This document shows, one piece after another, positions 7,603 through 16,516 of a stretch of 64,000 nucleotides of DNA; position 1 is the first letter of the stretch; each line of letters starts with the position of its first letter. Source of the stretch: Pseudomonas abieticivorans (GTDB taxonomy: Bacteria; Pseudomonadota; Gammaproteobacteria; Pseudomonadales; Pseudomonadaceae); contig NZ_CP094975.1 of the NCBI RefSeq assembly GCF_023509015.1, positions 3,713,501 to 3,777,500 on the forward strand, read 5' to 3'. The notes beneath the pieces are model-generated. The model did no database searches. It had not been told where the DNA came from and was given only the letters and a program-made list of their open reading frames with translations. The position numbers were made by a program, and so were the translations under genes.

Positions 7603-8031
7603 CTACCTGCGCGGCTGGGCTGAAACTAGCTCAACTACACTCCGGTCTTTGAGCTTGGCTTTAAGCACACTGTTCTCCTCCAGCAGCACCTCATTAATGG
7701 ATGCAATGCTGGCGAGCTTGGCTTTGAGCTCCTCAATTTCCTGACGATATCCTGTGGACTTTTGGCGCTCAGCAATCAGATCTTGATGTTTGACATCCCG
7801 CATGGCGCGGCTTGATCGACCCTGCTTCTCCCGGATGGCCTCTGCAACTGCCGGGTAGTGGTTGTGAATCAGCGCCGTCGACACGCCGGCCTCGCGGGCA
7901 ACGGCAGCAATGGTTACTTTGGTTTCCTTGTTATGAGCGCGTCCGTTCTCGATACGGTAGATGGCCAGTTTGAGATCCTTTTCTCGATCTACCGCAGGCT
8001 TATAGTTGGCTGTTTTGTCTTTGCTCTTCAT
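7603..8031 (-). CDS. Small HTH/coiled-coil protein of the recombinase module (TnpC-like)
   Basis: A 142-residue protein. Residues 40-70 form a TetR-like helix-turn-helix (VTIAAVAREAGVSTALIHNH) and residues 95-130 a leucine-rich coiled coil. Its position as the last gene of an overlapping recombinase operon, its size and its architecture match the TnpC/DUF6262-type accessory protein of Tn554-like elements and the small third component of recombinase-trio islands. Its start overlaps the stop of the upstream recombinase by 4 bp (ATGA). It probably assists recombination or sets its direction; this is inferred from the family, not visible in the sequence. Confidence 0.7.
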   Translation of the reverse strand: MKSKDKTANYKPAVDREKDLKLAIYRIENGRAHNKETKVTIAAVAREAGVSTALIHNHYPAVAEAIREKQGRSSRAMRDVKHQDLIAERQKSTGYRQEIEELKAKLASIASINEVLLEENSVLKAKLKDRSVVELVSAQPRR

Positions 8032-9911
8032 GCCGTCAGTGCCTCCGGAGGCATGCCCAGCTGTACCAATACGTCTCGGCAGCGGTTTAGGTCGCGCTCA
8101 ACGCGTTGGCGACCTCCTTCACCGATGTCTTTGCAGTACAGCAACCCTTTCAGATCATCGTAAAGTCGTTGGTAGATAGGAGCGTGGGAGTGTGCGATCA
8201 CCGAATGATCACAGCCACCGCAGCGGCTTCGTTCAAGGGTATTACCAACGCATCCGTCGTTGTCCGCCGTACACCAAGCGTGGCCATTGCTGCGGATAGC
8301 TGTGCTCTCAGAGATGGACTTCAGCATAGAGGCACGATCTTTGAAAATCAGCAGATTTTCAGGCTCCCGTTGCCACCCCTTAATGGCGCGTCCGTATCCT
8401 CCAGCCAAGGGCTCATTACCCATCCAGTTGTCCACGACTCCGAGCTTGATATCTTCAAGCTCATCTTGAATCTCCGCATACAGATCAAGATCGAGATGCT
8501 GTCCCCAGCTGTCGTCCATAGCGTAACCAAGTGTCATGTCCAGCGACCAGTGAGCGTAATGCTCCTTTAGGTAACGGAGGTCGCCAAAGCGGCTACGCGC
8601 GGCATAGTTGGCGAATTTGCGTCGAAATTGGTGGCTGGCGAGTTTCCAATCCAACCCGCAGTCTTTGGCGAAAGCTTTGAGGATCCCGCCCCAGCTGGTA
8701 TTGGAAAGTGTACGGACTGTTCCGTTTTTTTTAGACTCAGCCCCCAAGAAAAGGGAATGGCGGTGTTTGTAAGCCTCTGCGATTTGGGGATCCTGCGAGT
8801 TGAGACGACGTCGCAGGGCAATCTCTTTGGTTATCATCGCCTGGTAGGGTAGAGACCAGCGCTCCATGATCCGAAGGGCGCGCACTGCAGCTTCTGGAAT
8901 CATCCAGTCGTGAAGTCCTTCATCGGTCTTTTCGGATGTAGAACGCATCCAGTGGTAAATTGTGCCCTCATCATCTTCGGTGCGGTGGTGCGCTCCCGAT
9001 TGCAAGTTTGCCAGCTCGTGATTACGGCAGCCTGAAGTGCTTGCCAGGATGACGTAGCACGCCGTTCGCAGGGTTGTCAGGGATTTTTTTAATGTCCCCA
9101 GGCCTCCCTCCCAACCCATGCGATTTAGGTGCTGATTTTTGCTTCTTATCGTATCGAAGGTTTTTTGGACTTTGCTCTGTGCAGCAATAGCTTCTAGGTC
9201 ATCACGCAGGTCAAGCAAGCGCTTGCCGCCTTCTAGCTCTCGATAGGCCTTTTCGAACAGAGTGCAGAACGCTGCGTCAGGAATGAGTGGCGTTTTTCCT
9301 CCGTCTACGTCTCCGAGCCTTCCAGCCATGGCTCTTGCGGAGGTTTCAGGCCATGGGTGCTGTGCTATTCGGTCGCCTGTGTATTGGCTGAGTTCATAGA
9401 GCGCTTCAACTGTGGAGTAGCGGCGCTGTAGGGTTGATTGAGAAAGTGGTTTGCCTGATTTCTGAGACTGCTTTTGATTTCTGCAGGCACTCACATAGGT
9501 CGCAGCGATCATAGGGGTTACTGCACCAAGGTGATCGATCTTCAGCGTTTCTAAATGGCGTAAGAATGGCCGTGCGTTGACTACTAGCCCGCGAATCATT
9601 GCGCCCTTGGGCAGGGCTGATTCACGACGACCACGTCTGATATATCTGTAAAGAATTGCCTTCATCACGGGCCGAAACGTCAATGGCAAGCTGTCGAAGT
9701 CAATCTCTCGGTTGCTGCGCGAAACGTTGTTGGGTAAACCATCGAGTTGCCAGATACTGTCCCCATAGCGACTACGAATGACCCAGTGTCCATCGACTTT
9801 GATTGCGCTGACGATCAGCTTGTCGCGCGCGGAGTCAGAAAGCTCACGCACATCGCCAGGCTGAGCTGTGATCGTCGGCCATAGCAGTGCTTCTGAGATG
9901 TTTTCACTCAT
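8028..9911 (-). CDS. Large tyrosine recombinase of the island module (third in operon)
   Basis: A 627-residue integrase-like protein, close in length to Tn554 TnpB (about 630). Catalytic-domain landmarks are TSGCRNHEL (first Arg), ASHQFRRKF (His-x-x-Arg) and EHYAHWSLDMTLGYA (distal His/Trp and the Tyr). The C-terminus has a cysteine cluster, CTADNDGC...CGGC, likely a zinc-binding site. The start overlaps the upstream recombinase stop by 4 bp and the gene's own stop overlaps the small HTH gene by 4 bp. It is likely to act together with the other two recombinases in excision and integration of the island. Confidence 0.8.
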   Translation of the reverse strand: MSENISEALLWPTITAQPGDVRELSDSARDKLIVSAIKVDGHWVIRSRYGDSIWQLDGLPNNVSRSNREIDFDSLPLTFRPVMKAILYRYIRRGRRESALPKGAMIRGLVVNARPFLRHLETLKIDHLGAVTPMIAATYVSACRNQKQSQKSGKPLSQSTLQRRYSTVEALYELSQYTGDRIAQHPWPETSARAMAGRLGDVDGGKTPLIPDAAFCTLFEKAYRELEGGKRLLDLRDDLEAIAAQSKVQKTFDTIRSKNQHLNRMGWEGGLGTLKKSLTTLRTACYVILASTSGCRNHELANLQSGAHHRTEDDEGTIYHWMRSTSEKTDEGLHDWMIPEAAVRALRIMERWSLPYQAMITKEIALRRRLNSQDPQIAEAYKHRHSLFLGAESKKNGTVRTLSNTSWGGILKAFAKDCGLDWKLASHQFRRKFANYAARSRFGDLRYLKEHYAHWSLDMTLGYAMDDSWGQHLDLDLYAEIQDELEDIKLGVVDNWMGNEPLAGGYGRAIKGWQREPENLLIFKDRASMLKSISESTAIRSNGHAWCTADNDGCVGNTLERSRCGGCDHSVIAHSHAPIYQRLYDDLKGLLYCKDIGEGGRQRVERDLNRCRDVLVQLGMPPEALTA

Positions 9912-11587
9912 GAGAAAACCTCTAGGGTGTGGATTAGATCAACTGACCAGAACGGGTGTGGTTGGGTGCGGGCACGCTCACGAGCGGCGTCCACTGCTGC
10001 CGCTTTGAATATGCTCCGCCGTAGGCCTTCGGCGACTATGTAATGATCGATCAGCCGAGGAATGTGGCCGTATTCACGTGCCCACCGACGCTTATCCATG
10101 CGGGAGCGTTCAGCTAGCACGCGGAAGTAGAAGCTGAAGAGCTTGTACAGATCCTCGGCAGTCACTGCGTAGTGCTTACAGCGGAGACAGTTCATGAAAT
10201 TCATGCACGTCGCGCCGTCGCGTTTTGGGGCGTACTGACCATTCAGCGGGTCGCCACAGCGACCAAGAGGAATTTCTTTATAGGTGGCGCCGATGGTTGC
10301 GGTTAGCAATTCCTGAATCAGCACCTCTCCCATGAATCGCCAGTTTCGAGCGGCATCCTCACCGGGCGCCAGATAGTTTTGATCGGCTATTCGCGGCGTG
10401 TTACCGAGCGCAGAGGCAGTGGTCGCAAGATCTCCGTTTGTTAACTCGAAGACGCGGTTCGCAAACGTCTTGCGCAGTCGAGAAATGTTGACCCGCAAAG
10501 GCTCTCCATCGCTGTTCTTCAACCCATATAAGGCTACAAGACGTCTGGATCCTCGATCCAAGGCGTTCTGCTGCAACGCTAGAACTCTGCCCAGTGAGCG
10601 CGTGGCGCTGTTGCGGTACAACCACACCCGACCTTTTAGGTCGTCCGGCGCTTCAAAATCCAATGGCTCGGTTAAAGCCATAACTCTACGAATGAGGCGC
10701 TCCACGTTGAATTTCACGCTTGGCATGGATTCCAGTACCCGCTCTGCTTTCGCATCAGCTCGCAGAGCAACCTTGCTGGATCTGTAGCCACGTCGCTTCC
10801 ACAACACCAAGAAGACGGTGTTGTCCTTCGGATGCGGTCGCAGGCAGTCACGGCCCATCTCTAGCAAAGGAGTAGTGTTACGCCCGGTGTGCAGAGCAAT
10901 GATGAGAAAGGCGAAGACCAGCAGTTCTCCAGTCACGACTGGATCATCGGCCCAAATTGGCTTGATTGCCTGCCGTAATGCCGTAGCAAATTCTTGCCGT
11001 TCACGCTTCGATAGAGGTGTCTCGCCCTTGGCCTTGCGGCCTAAGTTCGGGAATGGGTTGCGTGGAAAGGTGGCATCATCGCCAGAGGCAACCAGCGGCA
11101 GGATGCCGCGCTGCCCGAGAGCGAGAAGCACCGGCTTGGTGTGTGAGTAGTAGCCTTTCTGTGTAAGAGTCGCTACACCCCTTTGAGCGAGGTGACTTAA
11201 AAAGCCGTCAATAAGATCTCGGTTCAGATCGTTCGGGGCTAGGTCGCGTTCATAAGCCATTGCCTGGAGTACGCAGTAGTCGAGGAAAAATTTCAGCCCA
11301 GAGGTACAGTAGGAGGCTACGGTAGTAGCTGAAACGGTATTATCTTGCCCTGCAAGAAAGCGTTCGATCTGGCGCTGACATACGTAGGTGATGGCATCAA
11401 TGCCCAAGCCGTACCATTTTGCGAAATCGAAATTCCTGGCGGTCGTAGAGTTGCGCCCAAATTTGATCACGGTGTTCTTTGGTGGCATGGCCTCAGGGAG
11501 GATGACGATATTCCCTACCTTGTCGATGCTGTGCTCCACCTGCGGGACACTTAGGTCTGTTTTGGAAAATACCTTGCGCTTTCCCAT
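9908..11587 (-). CDS. Tyrosine-recombinase-like protein with altered catalytic residues (second in operon)
   Basis: A 559-residue integrase-family protein. HTGRNTTPL supplies the first Arg. The usual HxxR is SRLR within NISRLRKTFANR, and the usual LGH is LGN in ALGNTPRIADQNYL, although a Tyr follows at about the right place. Thus two catalytic histidines appear replaced. Near the C-terminus CMNFMNCLRCKH, preceded by RCGDP, could bind zinc. It starts one base from the end of the first recombinase (TGATG) and overlaps the next gene by 4 bp. It may be a structural or accessory recombinase rather than a full catalyst; that is inference. Confidence 0.75.
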   Translation of the reverse strand: MGKRKVFSKTDLSVPQVEHSIDKVGNIVILPEAMPPKNTVIKFGRNSTTARNFDFAKWYGLGIDAITYVCQRQIERFLAGQDNTVSATTVASYCTSGLKFFLDYCVLQAMAYERDLAPNDLNRDLIDGFLSHLAQRGVATLTQKGYYSHTKPVLLALGQRGILPLVASGDDATFPRNPFPNLGRKAKGETPLSKRERQEFATALRQAIKPIWADDPVVTGELLVFAFLIIALHTGRNTTPLLEMGRDCLRPHPKDNTVFLVLWKRRGYRSSKVALRADAKAERVLESMPSVKFNVERLIRRVMALTEPLDFEAPDDLKGRVWLYRNSATRSLGRVLALQQNALDRGSRRLVALYGLKNSDGEPLRVNISRLRKTFANRVFELTNGDLATTASALGNTPRIADQNYLAPGEDAARNWRFMGEVLIQELLTATIGATYKEIPLGRCGDPLNGQYAPKRDGATCMNFMNCLRCKHYAVTAEDLYKLFSFYFRVLAERSRMDKRRWAREYGHIPRLIDHYIVAEGLRRSIFKAAAVDAARERARTQPHPFWSVDLIHTLEVFS

Positions 11588-12732
11588 CAGACCTCTCCTG
11601 CCATTTCGTTTAGCTCGTCGTCATATGCCAGCACGGCCTCATCGGCCATTTCGTTGACTAGGTGCAGATAGATCATCGTGGTTTGAATCGAACTGTGACC
11701 AAGCGCGCGTTGTAGGTACACCAAAGGATCAATTCCCTGCTGCGGGTTGCGCTGAAGGCTTACCAGGGTGTGGGTAGCGTATGTGTGACGCAGCATGTGC
11801 GCATGGACTTCAATTCCAACCCGCTCTCCCGTCTCGACGATGATTCGATTCAAACTCTTGCCGTTGCTTCCATAGGGCTTTCCACGATGATTCAGGAGGA
11901 GAGCCTTTTGACCTTTGCCCAGAGACGCCCGCTCACCGCGCAGTTTGGTCACATAGCGGTAGAGTTCGGACATGAATTTCCGGCTGATATGGATATTTCG
12001 GACGTTGTTACCCTTGGTCTCCATCCCGCTGCCGTCGAAAGGATCAAGACGAATTCGCAGGTTACGCTCGGTGCGTCCGGCTTTATCCGGGTCGAAAACG
12101 TACGCCGTTGGGAACGTAGCCAGTTCGTTACGACGCAGGCCTGTGCGCAGGGCGAGCTGAATCATGATTCGATGATGCGGATTGTCGGCTGCTGCCATAA
12201 GAGACTTGGCCTGAGACATGCTTAGAAACTTAGGGAGCGACTTGTGCCTGCGAGGCAGCACATCGTTAACCAGGGCTTTACCACCGCTAGCATCGACATG
12301 TTGAAGGAAGCTTGTTTCGCGCTTGACAGTCCGCTCCTCGTGACTGAACGGCAGGCGTTTGACCCAACCTTTCTCCAAGGCGAACTCGTAGAACTTGCAG
12401 ATATACGTCAGTCGCTGGCGGGTGGTGTTGATTGCAAGCTCACATGTCACGAGGCAGTAGTCTCGGTAGGCAGCCACAAGGCTTTTGGCCTCACCGCGAT
12501 CTACGTCCCGCCAATCAAGGTCATGGGCCTGAAGGAAGCTGAAGAAATCGTACAGCGCTCGTCCAGTGCTCGGCCAAGACTCTTTGGAGCCAATATCCCC
12601 ACGGAGGAGGTAGTGACGAAAGAACTGATTAGCTTGAGTGCAGCTCTCCATCGAGTCCCACAACAGAATCGGAAACCCTTGGTAAGGATGTCCTGCAATC
12701 ACGAATTCCTTGGTGCCCCACACAAGCTCCAT
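11587..12732 (-). CDS. Tyrosine recombinase, outermost gene of the island
   Basis: A 381-residue site-specific recombinase with the full catalytic set by position: Arg200 in TGLRRNEL, Lys240, His312 and Arg315 in HMLRHTYATH, His346 in LGHSSIQTT, and Tyr355. An N-terminal SAM-like core-binding domain spans about residues 30-130. It is similar in size to Tn554 TnpA (361). It is the first gene of the four-gene integration operon and lies next to the chromosomal junction at about 12870. It probably makes the DNA cleavages; its transcription starts in the 140 bp that contain a 10 bp inverted repeat. Confidence 0.85.
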   Translation of the reverse strand: MELVWGTKEFVIAGHPYQGFPILLWDSMESCTQANQFFRHYLLRGDIGSKESWPSTGRALYDFFSFLQAHDLDWRDVDRGEAKSLVAAYRDYCLVTCELAINTTRQRLTYICKFYEFALEKGWVKRLPFSHEERTVKRETSFLQHVDASGGKALVNDVLPRRHKSLPKFLSMSQAKSLMAAADNPHHRIMIQLALRTGLRRNELATFPTAYVFDPDKAGRTERNLRIRLDPFDGSGMETKGNNVRNIHISRKFMSELYRYVTKLRGERASLGKGQKALLLNHRGKPYGSNGKSLNRIIVETGERVGIEVHAHMLRHTYATHTLVSLQRNPQQGIDPLVYLQRALGHSSIQTTMIYLHLVNEMADEAVLAYDDELNEMAGEV

Positions 12733-12742
12733 TTACCACCCT

Positions 12743-12835
12743 GTCATAGACCAAAGACGCTGTTTTCCTGTCTGCAAGGATTGGGTGATGGCTGCTGATA
12801 CAGCCCTTCACTCCCCCTTCAGATAGGTCTATGAC
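12743..12835. repeat. 10 bp inverted repeat between recombinase and island edge
   Basis: GTCATAGACC at 12743-12752 is matched by its exact reverse complement GGTCTATGAC at 12826-12835, 73 bp apart, between the first recombinase start and the island edge. The region contains no gene. Paired inverted sites beside an integrase are what accessory (arm-type) binding sites or a promoter operator would look like. The AT-rich stretch right after the second copy (CTTAATTAACACAACAA) may lead up to the junction itself. Confidence 0.5.
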
Positions 12836-12874
12836 TTAATTAACACAACAATCTAACACCTGCAACGCTCCGGA

Positions 12875-14035
12875 TCATAGGGCATTCCTGAGGGTTTGCA
12901 GGTGGGCTACCTGGCGGCTGAAATCGGCAGCACTGAGGCGTTGTCGGGGGCGAGGGCGCAAGGCATGGCCAATGGCGCTGGTGGGCTGGCGGGTGAGGCG
13001 CGCCAGCACCAGCCACTGCTCGGCCACCGGCAGTTTTTCGAAACCGGGATGGCGCCGTCGCGCGCGGCGCAGCACGTCTTGCTGCAAGCTGCGCAACAGG
13101 GCGTCCTGGCCAGCATGGCGCAGCAGAAAGCTGGCGCTGGCCTGCAAGTGTTCCTGCAACTGGCGACGGGCCAAGGGTTCAGGCTGGCGTATCGGGCCTT
13201 CGCGCAGGCCCAGGCGCCACAACGCCATGGCTACCAGCAGGGCCAGCGCCAGCAAGGCCTGTGGGTAATAGCGCTGCAACAAGGTCCACAGGCTGTCGTG
13301 GTCGCTATTGAACAGTAGGGTCACGTCGGTGCCCTGGTTGAGGTACCACAGCAACCAGGCATTGTCATAACGGCCAATCGCGCCGTTGGTCCACAGGTCG
13401 GCGTCGGTGACCACGGTGATCAGGCCGTCGCCCAGGGTCAGTTGCATCAGGTGCGTGGCGTTGGCGCTGTTAGCCCAGGACTGGGCCTTGTTGGTCGGGT
13501 CTTCGAGGTGGAAGGCCGGGTCAAAGCCGAAGTAGGCCGGGGCCTTCTCGTTTTCCAGGTAGAGCTTGGTCAGGCGCGGGAAGTCGTCGTCCGCAGCCTT
13601 GGGCAACTGGGGCAGGTCGCGGCTGAGCAACTGGTGCAATTGCAGGCGATCGAGCAGCAGGTCGCCGCTCATGCCCTTGTGCTCATCCCAGAGCGCCTCG
13701 GCGACGAACAGCAACCGCCCGCCGCGCCGCACCCAGCTGAGCAACTGGCCCGCCTGGTTGGGTGTCATGTAGCTGCGATCGCCCAGCAGCAATAGGCTGC
13801 GGTGGTTCGACGGCAATTGCGCCAGAGCTTCGTAGTTGGGCGCCAACGTTGCGACAAGACCGCGCTGGCGCAGGTATTGCTGGGCGGCCAGGTAGGGGTT
13901 GGCGCGGGCTTCGGGGGCCTGGCCATGGTCGATGGTCTCGGTGTAGCGGTGCAGGTGGCGCGCAAGCGCCAACCCCAGCAGCACCAATGCCAGGGCGATC
14001 AACAGGCCGAGCAGGCCGCGTTCGCGCCGGGTCAT
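12875..14035 (-). CDS. DUF4350 membrane protein
   Basis: A 386-residue protein starting MTRRERGLLGLLIALALVLL, an N-terminal membrane anchor, followed by a DUF4350 domain with LLLLGDRSYMTPNQAG and SWVRRGGRLLFVAEAL, and a second membrane segment near residue 265. The ATG at 14035 overlaps the upstream DUF4129 stop by 4 bp. It is the last gene of a four-gene operon (RDD, SpoIIM, DUF4129, DUF4350). In other Pseudomonas this operon usually continues into MoxR ATPase and DUF58 genes; here the genomic island begins about 30 bp after the stop. Function unknown; the set is thought to act at the cell envelope. Confidence 0.8.
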   Translation of the reverse strand: MTRRERGLLGLLIALALVLLGLALARHLHRYTETIDHGQAPEARANPYLAAQQYLRQRGLVATLAPNYEALAQLPSNHRSLLLLGDRSYMTPNQAGQLLSWVRRGGRLLFVAEALWDEHKGMSGDLLLDRLQLHQLLSRDLPQLPKAADDDFPRLTKLYLENEKAPAYFGFDPAFHLEDPTNKAQSWANSANATHLMQLTLGDGLITVVTDADLWTNGAIGRYDNAWLLWYLNQGTDVTLLFNSDHDSLWTLLQRYYPQALLALALLVAMALWRLGLREGPIRQPEPLARRQLQEHLQASASFLLRHAGQDALLRSLQQDVLRRARRRHPGFEKLPVAEQWLVLARLTRQPTSAIGHALRPRPRQRLSAADFSRQVAHLQTLRNAL

Positions 14036-15549
14036 GGTTGAGCCTTGGGGTCGAACAGCTCGCGCCAGCCCTGGCACAGCTCGGCACGCAGCCGCTGCGC
14101 GGGCAGGCGATGGCCATAGGCGAGGTCTTGCCAGTGGCGGGTCAAGCGCGCGCTGTAGGCGCTGAGCTGCGGCTGCCGAAGGCTGTCGATGTGGGTCAGG
14201 ATCTGGCCTTCGGTGTCGGCACTTTTAAGCGGCAACTGGTAATCGCGCAACAACCGGCTGAGCAGGCCGCGGTACAGCAGGCCCAAGGCTTCGCGCGGTT
14301 GGCTGGCCCAGAGCTGTTCAGCGCTGGCGGCGATGTCGGCCGGCAAGCTGTCGGGGCGCACTTCAAGGCCAAACAGTTGCTCGGGCGGGGCGCCTGGTTT
14401 GTTCGCAGGCGATGGGCGGCGGCCGACGAAGGCCTGCAGCCATTGGCGATAGTGCCACGCCACCAGCCCCACTAATCCGATCAAGGCGCCCCACAACAGG
14501 AACTCAAATGCTTGGGCGATGCGGTTCAGGAGCGTGCTGTTGAACCAGTCGCGCAAACCCGAGGCCGGCGTGGGCTTGGCCGGCGCCGTCTCGTCGCCCA
14601 GGCGCCAGCGGGTCACGGTTTGTGGGTTGCTGAATGGCGGTTTGGCGAGGATCGCCTTGATATCCTGTTGCGAGGCCTGGCTGGTCACGGCCTGGTTGAG
14701 CAGGCGCGGACTGTCCAGGCGGGCGGTGTCTGCGGCCAGCACGGGCGGGGGCAGGGCGCCCAAGCCCAGGCCCAGCGCCAGCAGCAACACGGCGCTGGCA
14801 CCCAGGCGGGCGCGCAGGCTGCGCAGCACCAGTTCAATGTCCCAGGCTTCGAGCAGGGTGCGGCGATTGAGGTACAGGGTAAAGCCGCACGCCACGTAGA
14901 TCGGTTCCCACAGCACTAACACCAAGGCATAGAACAGGTTGGTCAGGTGGCCAAGCCACAACCAGTCGTCTTCGGCGGTGGCAATCAATTGGTGCCAGTT
15001 CCAGTCGATTTCGATCTGTTGCGGCAACAGTAGGTACAGCAGGCTCATCAGCCCGGCCCACAAGGCCATCTCCAGGTGGCAGCCGACCAGGGTCAGCCAA
15101 CGCGCGGCACCGCCATTGCGCTGGCGCAGGATGGCCAGGCGCCGCTGCCGTGCGGGGCCGGCCAAGCCCTCCAGCTGTTGCACTGGCAGGCTGAAACTGC
15201 GGCTAAGGCTGAAACGTCGCCACAGCAGGCTGGGCAACCATTGCGCCTTGAGCAGGCGCGGCCACTGGCGCAGCGCCTGGCCCAGGGTCGGCGGCGCTTC
15301 GAACAGGGCCTGGGAGAGGATGTACAACGGCAGGCGCTCGAACAACGGCTTCAGCCACCAGAACAGCACCACGGCCAGCGTCGGCGAATCCCAGAACACC
15401 AGGCTCAGTGCCGCGAAAACCGGCAGGCTGATGATGGCCCAGCTGAGCATCAACAGGCGCCGGTGCCGTTGGGCCAGCAGCACGCCCAGGTCCAGTGCTT
15501 CCCACGGTGAGCGTGGGCGGATCGCCAGGGTGGTATCAGTCAGGCGCAT
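14032..15549 (-). CDS. DUF4129 multi-pass membrane protein
   Basis: A 505-residue protein from the ATG at 15549 (MRLTDTTLAI), which overlaps the SpoIIM gene end by 14 bp. The N-terminal two thirds contain several hydrophobic helices with an aromatic-rich cytoplasmic face. The C-terminal 100 residues form the DUF4129 domain (SREALGLLYRGLL-type helix, then LPLKSADTEGQIL and LTRHWQDLAYGH). It is co-transcribed with the RDD, SpoIIM and DUF4350 genes. The domain often accompanies transglutaminase-like or MoxR/DUF58 genes; no enzymatic motif is visible here. Confidence 0.8.
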   Translation of the reverse strand: MRLTDTTLAIRPRSPWEALDLGVLLAQRHRRLLMLSWAIISLPVFAALSLVFWDSPTLAVVLFWWLKPLFERLPLYILSQALFEAPPTLGQALRQWPRLLKAQWLPSLLWRRFSLSRSFSLPVQQLEGLAGPARQRRLAILRQRNGGAARWLTLVGCHLEMALWAGLMSLLYLLLPQQIEIDWNWHQLIATAEDDWLWLGHLTNLFYALVLVLWEPIYVACGFTLYLNRRTLLEAWDIELVLRSLRARLGASAVLLLALGLGLGALPPPVLAADTARLDSPRLLNQAVTSQASQQDIKAILAKPPFSNPQTVTRWRLGDETAPAKPTPASGLRDWFNSTLLNRIAQAFEFLLWGALIGLVGLVAWHYRQWLQAFVGRRPSPANKPGAPPEQLFGLEVRPDSLPADIAASAEQLWASQPREALGLLYRGLLSRLLRDYQLPLKSADTEGQILTHIDSLRQPQLSAYSARLTRHWQDLAYGHRLPAQRLRAELCQGWRELFDPKAQP

Positions 15550-16516
15550 GGCGGGCCCTCCCGGCAAAGCCCAGGTAACCCAATACCAGCAACCACAGCA
15601 CGCCACCCACGGTGTATTTGGTGAGGGGCGTGAACGCGGTTTTCGACGACCAGTACGCCTCAATGAAGGCCGCGATCAGCAACAGCAGCAGCACCCCGTA
15701 GATCAGTTGCACGCTGGCCCGTGCTGCCTGGCGCAGTGCTTCGCCGCGCCGCAGCGGGCCCGGGGCCACCAGCGCCCAGCCCAGGCGCAGGCCGGCGCTG
15801 CCCGACAGGGTAATGGCGGTCAATTCAAAGGCCCCGTGGCCGATCACGAATGACCAGAACGTTTGCCCATAGCCGATTTCGCTGAGGTGGCCGGCCACCG
15901 CGCCAATCATAAGGCCGTTGAACAGTAGGAAAAACAGGCTGCCCAGGCCGAACAGCAGGCCGCTGGCGAAGGTCTGGAAGGCAATGCCGATGTTGTTCAT
16001 GATGTAGTAGCCGAACATCAGCCAGTCTTGCCCGGCCAGGCGCTCGGCCGCCGGGCCCAGGCGGCTCTGGTCGGGGTCGTACATCGACTCCATCTCGGCC
16101 ACCTGTTGCGGGTCGACGATGCTGTAAATCAGGTTGGGAAAGCGGTAGACCAACAGCCCCGTCAGGATCAGGCTGACAAAAAACAGCAGGCTCGCACACA
16201 ACACGAAACGCCATTCGCGGCGCACCAACCGGGGGAACCCGGCCAATACAAACTGCAGCACGCTGGCGCCCAGGTGGCTGCGGCGGCGGTAGAGTTGCTG
16301 ATGGCCGCGCAAGGCCAGATGCTGCAAGCTGTCCACCAGGTGGCTGCTGTAGCCGCGCTCGCGGGCCAGCGCCAAGTGATGGCAAAGCCGTCGGTAATCC
16401 TCGGCAAAGGTCGACAAGGCACCGCGCTCGGCGCGGTTGCCCTCCAGCCGTTCGAGCTGCTGGGTAAAGTGCAGCCATTGCAACTGGTAGCGGCTTTCGA
16501 ACTGGCTCTGTTTCAT
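15536..16516 (-). CDS. Stage II sporulation protein M (SpoIIM)-family membrane protein
   Basis: A 326-residue protein starting MKQSQFESRYQLQWLHFTQQ at 16516, where its ATG overlaps the RDD stop by 4 bp. The N-terminal 100 residues are a soluble helical region. The rest has about five hydrophobic segments typical of SpoIIM/DUF95 proteins, including GLGSLFFLLFNGLMIGAVAG and the FVIGHGAFELTAITLSG block that defines the family. The name comes from a Bacillus protein; in Pseudomonas there is no sporulation and the protein belongs to the conserved envelope operon described for its neighbours. Confidence 0.85.
   Translation of the reverse strand: MKQSQFESRYQLQWLHFTQQLERLEGNRAERGALSTFAEDYRRLCHHLALARERGYSSHLVDSLQHLALRGHQQLYRRRSHLGASVLQFVLAGFPRLVRREWRFVLCASLLFFVSLILTGLLVYRFPNLIYSIVDPQQVAEMESMYDPDQSRLGPAAERLAGQDWLMFGYYIMNNIGIAFQTFASGLLFGLGSLFFLLFNGLMIGAVAGHLSEIGYGQTFWSFVIGHGAFELTAITLSGSAGLRLGWALVAPGPLRRGEALRQAARASVQLIYGVLLLLLIAAFIEAYWSSKTAFTPLTKYTVGGVLWLLVLGYLGFAGRARHAPD

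Larger units (their letters stand above)
1..12870. mobile_element. Right-hand part of a genomic island carrying defence cargo
   Basis: The segment from the window start to about 12870 differs from the rest. It carries a Qat anti-phage operon, unknown small genes, an XRE regulator and, at its right edge, three overlapping tyrosine recombinases with a small HTH protein, all reading inward from the edge. Its base composition looks less GC-rich than the DNA after 12875. Core Pseudomonas genes begin abruptly at 12875. The left end is not in the window, so total length and attachment repeats cannot be given. The right edge is placed between the first recombinase start (12732) and the DUF4350 stop codon (12875); the exact base is an inference. 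Confidence 0.8.
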
